Shown here: positions 1 to 12,361 of the stretch, in pieces
How positions within the stretch are numbered: the first letter of the stretch is position 1
Layout of the letters: each line of letters begins with the position of its first letter
From: Hygrocybe punicea
Taxonomy: Eukaryota; Basidiomycota; Agaricomycetes; Agaricales; Hygrophoraceae
Direction of reading: 5' to 3'
NCBI GenBank assembly: GCA_963556145.1
Contig: OY744465.1
Location: forward strand, 6,014,001-6,078,000
DNA length: 64,000 bases
Translations under genes and position numbers: made by a program
Notes under the pieces: model-generated
The model's input: the letters and a program-made list of their open reading frames with translations, nothing else
Databases searched by the model: none
Told to the model about the DNA's origin: nothing

Positions 1-830
1 CAATCAAGTCCAAAGCCGAGGACGACGATGATGGTGAGTTATTGAATTCCGAATATCAAAACGATAATCCAACACATTTATTCATGTATAGACGACGTAA
101 AGATGGAGGAAGACTTAGCCCCGGTAAAGAAGAAGCGGTCCAAGGCTCAAATGCGTACGTTGCTCACGTTGCTATGATTAATGCACTGACATATCGCAGT
201 CGCTGTCGAAATTGGGCCGTCACGCGGATCCAAGAAATCGGAATCCGAAAAATTGACAGTGGAAGTTAAACCACCCATCTCCTCTGAGCCGGTTGATGTT
301 CCACTGGAATCCCCGAAGTTCGATGCTGTAGGAACAGAGTGGGTCGGGTTGTTGGATGTCGATCACGATGCAATCATGCACAACGACGATGGACCTCCCG
401 AACCAAAACAAGAGTCTCTCAGCAGTGATCACGAGGACGGCGAGATAACAAAGAGGAGGAAGCTAGATGTCGCTATGGAGCAAGCGGGCATTATTGCAGA
501 GAAGCTCAAACTGGTGAAGCCACCGAAGAAGTCACTGACTCCGGGTATGTGTTTCAACATCACATGTCTGTATCTATTCCAATTCTGATCTTCTTAACGT
601 CCTAGGATTCCGTCCCAATACGCGTGCATCGTCACGCCACCAATAATCGACCCCTGCGGAGCCCAGCGCTTCATCGATGGACGTGGATTGGAGCAACATC
701 GTTCCACCCGAAATCCTACTCTCGATTCCTCCGAGCCAAACGAGGCCTTCATCTCCCAAGCCGTTGACATCCAAACTGGATCCCGGGCCTTAATTTCGGA
801 GGAGTAAGTCCTTCTTTTTGTGGAGTGTTC
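1..830 (+). pseudogene. 3' part of a lysine/glutamate-rich hypothetical gene, copy 1
   Basis: This is the last exons of a gene whose start lies left of the window. It is a diverged copy of the minus-strand gene at 44220-46130. The best coding stretch (253-546) reads TVEVKPPISSE near its start, then an acidic region and a basic KRRKLD patch. An intron follows, beginning about 545. Compared with the other copy the protein drifts by substitutions and small indels, and exon borders are kept. The product looks disordered and nuclear (basic patches, charged runs), but I recognise no domain. It sits directly upstream of a Helitron in both copies, so it was either captured by the Helitron or belongs to a larger duplicated block. 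Confidence 0.5.
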
Positions 831-1772
831 ATTATATTTGACTAAAAAGACTTTATCCCAGTCGTTGATTTCTGGAAATGTGTGCCCTCAAATGTCCTCC
901 TCATACATCGCTACAGTGTCTATATATGTACTTCTTTTTGCTCTGTTAAAAATGACTTGTGTTACTGTATGACCATAAGAATTGAGCATGATAGTAAGCA
1001 TAGATACAACGTAAGGCATCAATCTTGTTGACTGAAAATCTGTTTGTCTAAAATATATCCTGGTGAATGCATTACTTTCAGTTCAGTTCATAGTACAACT
1101 ACCAACTCACTCAACCTGAGAAGGACAACCTGAGATGACTTAGGTTCGGGCTAACGAAAATTAAAATTGAATATATGTAAGAAACCAGAATCGCGAACTT
1201 TATGGACCTATTAAATGAGGATACAATGATACAAGAGTAACAAAACCCCCTCTTGTAGTGGAAGATATAGCTGTCACTCCAAGGGGAGCTATGACTATTT
1301 GGTACCGGAATAATACAGTATACTTGTGTGGGAATGATACGTACAGCTCCATAAAAATGACAATGTATTTCTGACAAGGATGAAGAGCAATGATAATTTC
1401 CACGAATTACCAAGTAATTGTCAAATATGCACAGTTGTCAAACAGCCTGGTTGTTCAACTTCAATACCTGTTTTGTCTCAGTTGGTTGGATCAATGTCTT
1501 GTCAGCCAGACCCCTAATAAGATCGTAAGGCAGCTATTCATGATACAGATGCATTTTTGGCCTGTATCAAGGCATGTCACAGGAACATAGAATGGAATAA
1601 AAAAAGTAAACACAGATTTCTAAAGATTCAGGCACGCCTTATGGTGTTTTGGGAAAAGCTTACAAATAATATAATGTCATATGATCAATCCCATTGTGTT
1701 AATTGTTATTTATGATCTGAACCACTTGACTAGTTAAATGGGCGGTGTTTCCTCTTACTGTCACAAATCCTC
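831..1772 (+). other. Non-coding part of Helitron copy 1
   Basis: I see no gene here. The stretch aligns with the reverse complement of roughly 43264-44200 but is clearly more diverged than the coding part that follows. It lacks the 202-bp MITE present in the second copy. The short frames it contains are not conserved between the copies. Confidence 0.6.
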
Positions 1773-4700
1773 ATGAATCCCCACAACATCATCCATGTCT
1801 GCATTGCATGTTTGACTTATCTATATTTCCTTGCAAATGCAACATTATTTCCACAACTATGCCAAGACAAACTTATGTATATCTCTCCTGAACCAATTTC
1901 CTGTCCTGTGATATCGACCTTGACCCAAGAATTGGGTGTTTTTCAAAGAAAACTCATAGAACATGAGTTGGCCCCAGATCAGGGCGATGCAACAATATTG
2001 ATGCAAATAAATGCAACACTATATGTAAAGATCATTGGAATAACAAAAGAAACAAAAGATAACTTGACAGTCGATCCATTATTCGTTTGGACTACATTTA
2101 AAAATAGCGCCTTCAAAATGCGAATACGTTCTATTCAATATGCCAGAACATATTTCTTACCTCCTAAATATCTCTTTGCTTTGTATTGTGCTTTGTATTG
2201 TCTTCTCAAACCTATCACTGTCCAATGTCGTTGTAAAATGATCAAAGCATTGCTCATGCGATCGCTATTGAGACGACATGATTTCAAAGCATATTTATTT
2301 CATTGTATTACTAGTTCTCTATCACATGCAACATTGCTGTGGACCACACTATGTTTCATAATACGGCATAGCCGTTCAAACATAATTGTGTTCAATTTGA
2401 ATTTATTTGGACACTTGTTTAAATCTTTATATATAAATTTCGTTCATAGATATGACTACATTGGTGGTGGTAAACGAATACCAACATTCAAGTTTAGCTT
2501 TCTTCAATCTTTTATGCTACCGTCTAATAATATCAACCATGATTCTGACATATTATTCGAATATGTGGGGCATATTGATGAACAAACAGCCAACACTTTA
2601 TATGAAGATAGAAAAACATATGCATGTGTTAAAATGCCTTTACATGAACTTCTGCCAAATTTGACAGTGAAGGATATTGGTGAAATAACAACAATACATG
2701 GTATATATTTGTCAAAGACATTACGAAGATTACATGGACAAGATCTATCTGTGGCATTAATGAGGCATAATTGTTCAGCTTGTGATACTCATGTTTCTAT
2801 TTTTCATGTGCATGATATTAAATCACATAAAGACCTGTGTAAACAGTGGTACAGAAGACAAAAAATGACAGAAACATATGAGTGCAGCAAAGAAGAAACT
2901 CAGGCTCAAATGAAAGAAGAATTGGACAAGTCAGATGAGCAATCATTTCCTCCTCCTCCTCCATCTATTGAATTGAAGGAAACCATAATCAGCAACTGGT
3001 GCAGAGATACATCACCTGAATGTTTCCAAGAAAGTGGGTGTGCTGTATGTGGTCAATTGGTTGCATTGAAAAACATGTCTTTATTGTCAAAGACGAAGGT
3101 TAATCTGAAAATATTAACTAGAGACAATATGGGAATCACAAGATGTGAACGATATCATTGTTCTGATCCAATAGAGGATATCAAAGGTCCAGTGCTAGAT
3201 GACACATGTAAATGGATATGCAAACCATGTGTGCTCAGTCTGAATAAAGGCCAAACTCCCAAATATGCTTTGGTGAATGGACTTTGGATGGGAAGAATTC
3301 CTGCACAACTTCAAAATCTAACATTTGCTGAACAACTTTTGATTGCCCGTGTTCGTCACAACAAATGTATTGTTCGTGTCTCATCTGGGATGCATAAAAT
3401 GAAAGCAAATGCCATCATGTTTCAAAATCCAACACCAAAGATATATCAACGGTTGCCTCCAACAATTAAAGAACTTGATGAAGTGCTAGCCTTCATTTTC
3501 ACGGGTCCTGCCAGACCAACTCCAGAAGACATGGAGCGAATGACTTTATTGGTTCGCCGAAGGTGAGTTTCTGCAGCTTTAGAATGGCTTAAATTGAACC
3601 ACATGGACTACTATGATTTAGACATCTCCTATGAAAATCTAGAACAATATCCAGATCATGGAATTCCTGTTGTGGTTGCATATCGACCAGCAGACACAAA
3701 TAAGGAACCAGAAGCCACTAGTGCATTTGACAATGAAGTGGAAGATGGTGTGGAAGATGGGCCTTGTCCCTTTGTTGTTAGTGGAGTAACTGGCGAAAAT
3801 CTAGATATTACAAGTCCAAAGGCATTGATAGCTAGAGCGACCAAGCACTTGATAGATGACCATGGTGGTGTTCTTGCCATAAGCCATGCTAGAAATCCAG
3901 AATCGTTCTTTAATAATCCTCAGTTATATCCTATGATGTTTCCCTGCCTATTTCCATATGGCTTGGGTGGTATTAGCAGCATAGACAATGATGTTTTAAG
4001 CATCAGTGATATGATGCACAAAAGACATCTCCTGATGTACCATGACAAAAGATTTCAAACCGATCCCTATTTTCCATTGATTGCATTCAATCAAGAACAA
4101 ATCAAGGACAGTACAACCGGAGGATATTTGTTGACTAATAAACATAATTTCAACGATATTGCAGATCGCCTGATGAATATCAATACAGCTGTTTTGGATG
4201 ACCTCTCTAAGAGATTATCTAGAGGTGATAGAGTCAAACCAGATACATCGGAAGAGAAAGCATGCTATAAACTCATTTCTGATCTGGATCACGTAGCTGG
4301 TCAGGTCAAAGGTTCAATTACTAACAAGAAATACATGCGAAATGAGATTTGGTCTCTGATATCCTATATTGGTGCTCCAACTTGGTTTATCACTTTTGCA
4401 CCTGCAGACATCAATCACCCACTATGCTTATATTATGCTGACAACAAAGAAAAGTTTTATCCTAAACTACGTCTACCCCAGGATTGTTACAAACTAATTG
4501 CAAACAATCCAGTTGCTGGAGCCCACTTTTTTCACTTTACTACTGAAATGTTCATCAAACATATATTAGGAATAAATGAATCTCATCCTGGCCTGTATGG
4601 AAACACATCAGGTTATTATGCAACGGTAGAGGAACAAGGACGTCTTACCTTGCATCTTCATATGCTGTTGTGGATAAAGGGATGCCTTACACCTCAGGAA

Positions 4701-6339
4701 ATACGTGACAAAATTAGTGGTGAAAATTCTGACTTTCAGAAAGGATTAGTGGAATATTTGGAAAGTTTGTGTGTAGGACAATTCATGACAGGTTCTAAAG
4801 ATGAGGTATCACAGAAAATGGAACAGACAATGTCGAAACCTGAATATCAACCACCAACATGTGTCATGCCAGATCCACCATCATATAATTGTTCCATGAA
4901 TTGTCAATATCACAACAAAAGATCAACATGGTGGCAAAGGTTTCAAGATGTTGTAGATGATCTTTTATTGTGATTAAATGTACATAACAGGCATGATGGC
5001 AAAAAAAAGCCATACTGTCTTAATTCGAAAGGTGAATGTAAACGACGATTTCCCCGTGATATCTTTCAACAAACTTTTGTAGAACCTAACACTGGTGCTC
5101 TCAACCTCAAGCATGGTGAACCTTGGATGAACACGGTGACACCTGAAGTTACATATATGCTACGATGCAATTCTGATGTGACCAGCTTATTATCAGGTAC
5201 TGCTATAAAGGCCATAGTTGCATACATAACAGATTATATTACAAAATTCTCCTTGAAGACCTATAGCATTTTTGAAGTGATAAAAAGTATTTTTGATAAG
5301 AATTCCGAAATGATTGGTGGCGACCTGAAAAGAAAAGACAAAGTCAGAAAGCTGTTTACACAAATAGTCAATTCACTCACCTCCAAAATGGAAATTGGTG
5401 CTCCAATGGCTTCATTATATGTCCTTGGAAATCCTGATCACTACACCAGTCATAAATTCATGCCATTCTTTTGGAGATCTTATGTTAAAGAGGTTATCAG
5501 TGCATGGTCTGATGAAGAAATTCCTAATATATGTGAAGACCAAAATAATGCACAAAAGGTTGTTATTGGTAAGAATAATGGCGCATACATTGGACTTTCC
5601 AAAGTAAATAATTATATGTTCAGACCCGCCTTGTATAATAATGTATCACTGTATGACTGGATACGTCTTGCCACTATGGAACCAAAGAAAAGACGCACCA
5701 AAACAAAGACCAAAAGGGCCAGAAAAGAACCAGTGCAAAACCAAATTTTTGACAATCTAGGCTGTGATGATTTGTCTGACTCTTGCACTGAACCTACTAA
5801 TGTTGACTATTCCAGTGATGACAACTTGTCTGATGTCGTTGACAATGATATACTCATGGAGATAGATGAAATTCCAAAACCTGATAGTTTGAATAGACAT
5901 ACAGGCACAGAAATAGCTGATAAAACAAATGAAGTTGATCTTAATAAATTGACAAAATTTGAAAATGATTATACTTTACATCCCAATCATCCACAATATC
6001 TTACCCACCATGCCAAAATGAAAGGGAATGATCCTTTCATAGTTCCTAATTTTATTCCAAACACTTTGCCAAGGGCTGACCGTGGTGATCGAGAATATTA
6101 TTGTTGTACAATGTTAACGTTTTTCAAGCCATGGAGAAGTGGCAAAGAACTCAAAAGTAAATTACAAACATGGGATAATGCTTTTATAGACCACGAGTTT
6201 TCTAAAAGAGAACTAGAGATCATGAAATACTTTGGTCTGCGGTATGAATGTTTGGATGCAAGAGATGATTTCTCTGCTAAACGTCAGAAGAATAATACTG
6301 CAAATATAAGGTATTCATGGGCGACCTCAAACGGTCTTG
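1773..6339 (+). pseudogene. Helitron Rep-helicase, truncated copy 1
   Basis: This is the N-terminal two thirds of a fungal Helitron protein. An extended N-terminus is followed by a cysteine-rich DUF6570-like region (CAVCGQLV, then GLWMGRIPAQLQNL). Next comes the Helitron-like N domain and the Rep endonuclease: HUH motif LHLHMLLW near 4650-4680 and paired tyrosines in YITDYITK near 5226-5250. The frame is broken by TGA at 3564-3566 and 4971-4973; the second copy has CGA at both places. Homology to the second copy stops at 6339, before the helicase, and unrelated sequence follows. Rep nicks and joins DNA in rolling-circle transposition. This copy cannot be autonomous. Confidence 0.9.
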
Positions 6340-6536
6340 CTATTGTTATCAGATTGGCCCAAATACAGCATGGCTCTCAGAATGCTAGGATGAGAGCATT
6401 GCTCATCTAATTGGCAGCTGGATGTGGGTGATTGGGGATTTCAACTTTAATCGGCGATGTCAACTTTGATTTCAACTTTACGGCAGGGGAAAACAAGATT
6501 TGTCATAATCGCACGAGAACAGGCAGGTATGATATG

Positions 6537-7990
6537 CTACGCTATCTCACGCTCAGGACCAGCATCGTGTAAAAGACGCATGCATCTCTTCTCCTTGATG
6601 TGGGAAAGCACGCTACCCTTGACAGGCATTTGCGCTTCAAGAGTGGCGTGAGGGAATATCTTCTCATACAAAGACATTAGGATAGTGATAATTAAAAGAC
6701 AAACACTGATCTCTTACCTGTTCCACCAATTGAGGAGATCCTGCACCTCTTCCTTCTCTTCAGGATCATCAAGCAGATCTAAGATGCTATTATAGAAAGT
6801 TTCGGAGTCTGTTACGGAATCCGTATGCAAAAAGGTGATGGAGGAACAGAAGGCAAAGCGGACCTACAACATAATCAGTCATGGCAAGGTTGGTTGTGAT
6901 TGACATGCCTGAGTTGCAATATATGCCAAAGATGCCTTCGTGATGCAGGTCATACCATGAATCCGAGCATTTCCGGACCTTGTGGCCTTCAGTTCATCTT
7001 CATCAACAGAACTTGGCGATGTAAAGACATGCCTAGGCACCTTTAATTAGAAAATTAACAAGCATCTGAATAGGAAACCTGATGGACAGAAACCAGCAGC
7101 TGACTCCTCATCAGCCCATTCCATGGATCTTCAGGATCATACACAAGGTCCGCATATAAAAAAAGTGGCCACTGATTGCCGTGTACATGCATTTCACCAC
7201 TGTGGAGCTTCTCTTTGATGCTGTGGAGCCAATTCATCAACATTTGCCACAACAGTTGGATTCTGCTTACTGGGGTAAATTCCAATCCACCCCAGCGGGA
7301 CAGAGCAACACACCAGTTCTTTTGTGGTGGTATCCGTGCATTGTTTTAATCTTCCAGCTGAGGGGAGGGGTGACTGTCTGCCCAGGGGGGGTAATCCAAT
7401 CAATAATTGCTGATTTCATCGTCTTCATATCATCTGAACAAGCACCATTCATGCCCCTTTGTATCTGAATAAAGAAATTGGTGAGAAAGCAGAAACAATG
7501 GAGAAAACCTACCAAATTGCCAAGGAGCTCCACCTCTTCCTCAGATCCAGTCAAAAGTCATTCCTCAAGGCCTGTACACATTTTCAACAAATCCATGAAT
7601 AAAGAATTTTCACGGTGCTCACTTTGAGGATGTTTGAATAGACATGAGAACAATGTGACCTTCCAACAAATTATCACCTACCGTGACATTTTGAGAGGCA
7701 CTGGATCCTCTTTGGCCATGTGGAGGAGGCCGTTGGTGATAAGAACTTTGATGTTGCGGTACGCATACGAAATTTGTCCAAAATGACGGCCACAGTGAAC
7801 AAGGGGATTGGTGAGAGTGCTATTGATAGATAACAAGTAGTCATGTGGTGATTAAGAAGTAATCAAAAGTAATCAAAAGCTTACACTTTCTTCCAAGGAC
7901 CACTCTGCAGTGTGTCCTGGCACACTCTCCGGCCAGTGGACGTTCCAGTTTCAGACATCAGAGAGGTTTCAAGCTGTGTGTATCCTGTTA
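6537..7990 (-). pseudogene. Agaricomycete-specific hypothetical family member, multi-exon
   Basis: Minus-strand exons read in order: HCGRHFGQISYAYRNIKVL (about 7810-7690), a segment ending DWITPPGQ followed by ERTG-like KRTGVLLCPAGVDW (about 7450-7280), GNQWPLFLYADLVYDPEDPW (about 7180-7110), then TDSVTDSETFYNSILDLLDD and LLNWWN (about 6830-6720), ending in KGSVLSHIKEKR with a stop at 6537-6539. I recognise this motif order from a large family of unknown function in mushroom-forming fungi; it may be the DUF6698 family, which is from memory and unchecked. The exons are short with GT-AG gaps. The N-terminus is not clear and the exon around 7060-6860 looks eroded, so it is probably a relic. Confidence 0.55.
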
Positions 7991-8301
7991 GCAGCTGTTT
8001 GCCTTAAGTATGAGTGCTATGCTGAGTGTGAATTCTGCCAGAGACAGAAATCTAAAGAGCACCTGTGAATTTGGCCAGCTGAGTGTAAAATCGAACATTT
8101 AACCCGATGGAGGTGGGACTGACCAATCACTATGACAGTATTACAAAGATGGCTGAGTATACAACTGGCAACAAGGAACGTTTTTCTCGGGAGGGAAAGG
8201 CCGTCTGGGATTCAAACCAGAATTAGTAGGGTGGCAATTCTCCTGAAATTCGGTGTATTAGCATATTGTTATCATGTCAACTAGTGAAGAGAAATTGAAA
8301 G

Positions 8302-8799
8302 ATGCCAAGTGTTTGGAGGACATCAAAATCATGGTCAGGTATACTCTTTGCACTTTGCACTTCCCAGCTTTCTCGACTTGATACCAATATTAGTTACAGG
8401 ATAGTTGGTGGCAAACAGATGCATAGGACTTCTACCAACTACGATTCTGTTGCGACATGTGCCTGTAGCGGTGAGCAACCATTGAAGGAGGGTGATTTCC
8501 TGATTCTCATACCTTTCATAGAGGAGACTACCATTAAAGATTTGAGGAGGAGTCTTGCGAAAGCGAGAGCCAATCTTGTGATTACACAACACCAGCTACA
8601 GGAGATGTCGGAGCAGGCCTTCCGATACAAAGCTGATCTCAAAATAGAACGGTATATCCATTCCATTGCCTTGGATTACATCCCAGTGGGACACTGTGGA
8701 GAATTTGAGTTGGAATGGCCCAACAGCCAGCTGTTACCCTCCTCACTGGCATGTGAGTTTGGTAGTTATTATGCTATTTATCTTTCTCACCTGTTGTAA
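8302..8799 (+). CDS. Hypothetical protein with short coiled coil (uncertain)
   Basis: A 165-codon frame contains a heptad-like stretch (LRRSLAKARANLVITQHQLQ) followed by a hydrophobic C-terminal part. A preceding exon beginning near 8276 is possible, and a GTGAGT donor lies at about 8756. I recognise no family. An adjacent plus-strand stretch (8870-9009) also reads open, but it is antisense to the minus-strand frame at 8955-9536, so only one of them is likely real. Confidence 0.25.
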   Translation: MPSVWRTSKSWSGILFALCTSQLSRLDTNISYRIVGGKQMHRTSTNYDSVATCACSGEQPLKEGDFLILIPFIEETTIKDLRRSLAKARANLVITQHQLQEMSEQAFRYKADLKIERYIHSIALDYIPVGHCGEFELEWPNSQLLPSSLACEFGSYYAIYLSHLL

Positions 8800-8954
8800 A
8801 AGCCGAAGATGTTGACAAAGAAGAAAACTAATGGTATATAATGGATGTATCTTAATGTACATCTTGCAGAAATTTTGAAAGGCTCAATTTACCAACGGAC
8901 CACAGACTGCATTGTTGAAAGCAAAAAGAAAGTCGACTACAAAATGACTACTCA

Positions 8955-10202
8955 TCAAGACCCGAACAAATTTCTGGCGTTGGCAATCCAAAAGGCTTCC
9001 AGCTGGTAGTATGCTTGAGCGGTGTTCAGTTCCGAGAGAAGTTCCTGGATAATGCAACCGTTTTCATTGTAGATGGTCCACATCGTCGTGAAGGGCTGCC
9101 AAGTCCCGGAAGCCAAATTAATAGCCCAGGTTACCTGCGACAGGAATTTGAATGTGAGTTTAAGATAAATCACAATGCTTACATATGTAGCTGCAAGCTG
9201 AACAGTCGAGATGGGGATTCTGGGATGCTGCAGTAATAATCCATGCCAATGACAGAGGATGGAAGTGGACCCTTGGCCAAGGAAGATGATGGTCATGATA
9301 TCACCCATCAGGACACTGCCATAGGGCAGGAACGGACAGATACGAGGCTGTGGGACCGTCAGATTGGCCCATTCGAATGAGTGACTACTTATGAATAAGG
9401 TTGGCTCATCCAGAGGGGCTTGCTTGAGTGTCTCCAAGTCTCCATACTGATTGGCCATCAGACAGTCAATGATATGAGTCTTGATCATTGCAGTAACTTG
9501 CTTATGGACCGCTGTGTAGCTGCTTGCAACCTGCAAAAGAAAATTAGAGATCAGTGTACATTGCTAGCAGTCCATGACTTGCTTTTTTGACAATGTCGGG
9601 ATGTGGTGCCTCGACTGTGCCAAAGGTGATGAGACATTCGTCAACGGGGTGTGTCGCATCTGTAGGGAGGTGACACAATCAGTTGTATTAACGTGAATAC
9701 TTTGATATCTTACCAAACTCCGGTTCCCAGTACCTGGAACCTCGGAATGACCGGATTCCTTCTGCAACCGAAAATTGTTCTTGACATGCGTGTTCAAGAC
9801 ACTTGGTTTCCGTTCGCCACCAGGGCAGCCTTGGGTGGCAGCTTCACAGAAGCACTTACTCTCGGAACATAACATGGCCCAGTCCGGAGTGAGAGTGTCC
9901 AAGTTGGTTGTCGCATCTGGCACCAATGTCCTGTAAGAAGGGGGCAGGGGGATGGGGTAATAAGCATATTGTGGCTGGATTTGGTTGAGATTGATGGCCG
10001 CTGAAGCAGGTGCTGGAGCTGGAGCCAGAACTGGAGCTGGAGCTGGAGCCATGAGAAGCCAGGGGTCAATTGTGGTGGGAATGGGGGATTGCTCTGTCCT
10101 ATTTATGCGAGGGGCCTGATCCATAGGGTCGATGTAGAGACATGGCAGTGGAATAAATGCCGTGGGGAGCTGGCTTGTGGAGGCAATGGGGGGGGTCTTC
10201 AA
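8955..10202 (-). CDS. Hypothetical proline/alanine-rich protein, spliced (uncertain)
   Basis: The first exon (from about 10202) has a Pro/Ala repeat (APAPVLAPAPAPAS) and a cysteine cluster (CSESKCFCEAATQGC). A good intron, GTAAG to CTACAG, lies at about 9663-9714, and a second frame of 193 codons ends at 8955. I do not recognise the family. It could be a relic or two unrelated frames; the joint at 9536-9564 is not clean. The neighbours are also lineage-specific gene relics. Confidence 0.3.
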
Positions 10203-11059
10203 CCGACAAGTTCAAACCTGAAGGTGGCCCTGCATACGTGCGATCGGCAGAAATCCGAGTTGATTGAAGGAGATTACCTGATAAGAACCACTACAAGAAT
10301 GAGCGTTAACTCAGAAATCAGTGTTGACTTACCCAAGGCATCTCAGTGCTGTCCGAGTCAGCCATGAACAAGGTGTCGAATTCTGAGTCATTGAAGTCGG
10401 ACATGGTGAACCCAGATAACCCTGCCATCGATTTGCCAGAAGGGATGCGCTGTATTCATATTCCCAGTCCGCTTTCGGTGCGGTTGGAACTATTTGGCCA
10501 TACAACAACGTCAGTCTCAGCCATAGTAAGTCAGTAGCAATTCTACATTATGTGTTCTTTTTAGTAACAAAGTAACATTAGTTATTTATTAAAAGTAAAA
10601 CTAAGTTATAATGACATTTGTTACATTCTACTACGTTTTCTAAGATGGTAGCGGAAAAGTGTAGAATTGAAAGTGCTGGTTATTATATATGGGACACTAA
10701 AGTGCAGGTTTATGTAATCACCACGTGATTATGGTGGTGTTTGCTAACTGGCCTGGAAAGGGAATATAACATAATATTAGAAAATAATAATCAGAAACGG
10801 GTGTGGCACATGCCATCTATCAAACCCGCCCTCAAGTGGCATGCTTGTTAGTCTGCATATGGTAATGACTGTTTCGATTTTGCCTACTACCTACTCGTTC
10901 AATCATAAGTAGTTATAGAGATAATATTACATGTACCACGCATAAAATACATACCCAGATCGAATGAAAAGCATGGAACACATCAAAAGACGCAAATTTA
11001 ATGTATGTTATGTTGCAGCATTGTTTACAAGCTCATATTGATCAGTTTTTGCGGTGATT
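10203..11059. other. No confident gene
   Basis: Short plus-strand frames (10089-10367, 10346-10537) may be 5' exons of the Spt5-like gene or of another relic. They show no domain. The rest (10540-11040) is AT-rich and I see nothing in it. Confidence 0.4.
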
Positions 11060-11278
11060 CGTAGCTGGATGTGCTTAGTTTCTTAGATCTACAAGCAGAA
11101 GTTGATGATTTGGGCGAAGAGCGTGGTGGCGACCACTCTGACTCAGAAACCAGTGTTCACAGCAAGTTAACGTGCTCAGTCAGTTCTGTAACGCTCATCG
11201 TGACTGCCTCCATACATTTTAGATTTCATTGACTCGGAAATGGACTTACAATCACTGAATGACAAGAGGGCTGACTTC

Positions 11279-12361
11279 TAAGGCATGACAGGGGTTACCC
11301 CTATATGTTTTTTTCTCAACCCCTACCCATACCTGTGAACACCGTACCCGTACGGTTAGGGATACGGTTTTATCACAGGTAGGCAGGGGTTTTGGTCAAA
11401 ACCCATGGGTACTTGTGGGTTTTAACACGTACGACATAAATAAATTTATTATAAATTTAAATACAACTAAATACATGAGGAACCACCCTCAACTTGCGGT
11501 TGCGAGCGAAGGGGGTGGTGGCAGTGATGTGCTGGCTGTCATGAGAGAAAAGAACAAAGAAACACCCCCCACCTCGCATGTGCAAGTGAGAGGGGGTGGT
11601 GGTGGTGGTGTGGCGGCCGTTGTGAGGGAAAATAATGAAGAAACACCCCCCACCTCGTGTGTGTGAGCAAGAGGGGGTGTTGGTGGTGATGTGGTGGCCG
11701 TTGCAAGAGAAAAGAACAAGGACCCACCCCCACCTCACATGTGCGAGCGAGAGGGGGTGGTGGTGGTGGTGTGGTGGCCATCACGAGGGAAACAAATGAA
11801 GAACCACCCCCACCTCGCATTTGCAAGTGAGAGGGGGTAGCTGTAGTCACCTAGAACGAAACAAGGGACCCCTCCACTCGCATTTGGAGCGAGGGAGGGG
11901 GTAATGGTGTCCGTTGTTGGTCGTTGTCACCTAGAACGAAACAGGAAGACCCTCCACTCGCTTTTGAAGCGAGAGAGGGGTTGGCAGCGGCCGTTGTCGC
12001 CTAGAACAAACAGGAAAACCCTCCGCTCGCTTTTGAAGCGAGGGAGGGGTTGGCAGCGGTCATTGTCAGTCATTGTCACCTAGAACGAATCGGAAGAACC
12101 CTCCACTCGCTTTTGGAGCGAGGGAGGGGTTGGTGGTTGTCGCCCAGAATGAAAGGATGAAAAGTGGTGCCATAAGTCTCGAGTGAATAAACAAGGTCAT
12201 ATGATTACTCACCTGACCGGAATTTTGGTACCCGGATACCCGTAAACCCGTGGAAAAGGGTATGGTTTTGCCCGGGTACAGCGATCCAGAACCCGTACCC
12301 ATACCCGAGCATACCTGTGACCACATTATCACAGGTTTACCCATACCCGTGTCATGCCTTA
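11279..12361. mobile_element. Non-autonomous hAT-type element, 1,083 bp
   Basis: The ends are TAAGGCATGACA and its inverse, and the 8-bp duplication CTGACTTC occurs at 11271-11278 and 12362-12369. An 8-bp TSD with a TAAGG-like end is typical of the hAT superfamily. Subterminal parts are rich in CCCGTACCCG and its complement. No transposase is encoded; the 60-100 codon frames inside are G-rich repeat shadows. Removing the element with one TSD copy rejoins the acidic exon of the Spt5-like gene in frame. Confidence 0.88.
11495..12140. repeat. Two arrays of hairpin-forming G-rich repeats inside the hAT element
   Basis: About four or five units of roughly 85-90 bp (11495-11850) centre on CCCCCACCTCGCATGTG facing GCGAGAGGGGGTGG. 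They are followed by about four units of roughly 70-80 bp (11850-12140) centred on ACTCGCTTTTGAAGCGAG. Each unit can fold into a stem. G-runs such as GGGGGTGGTGGTGG may also form quadruplexes. Confidence 0.75.

Noticed and set aside
919..935. TCTATATATG as a possible Helitron 5' end in copy 1
   Set aside because: Homology between the two copies continues well upstream of it, and copy 2 lacks the motif, so it is not a terminus.
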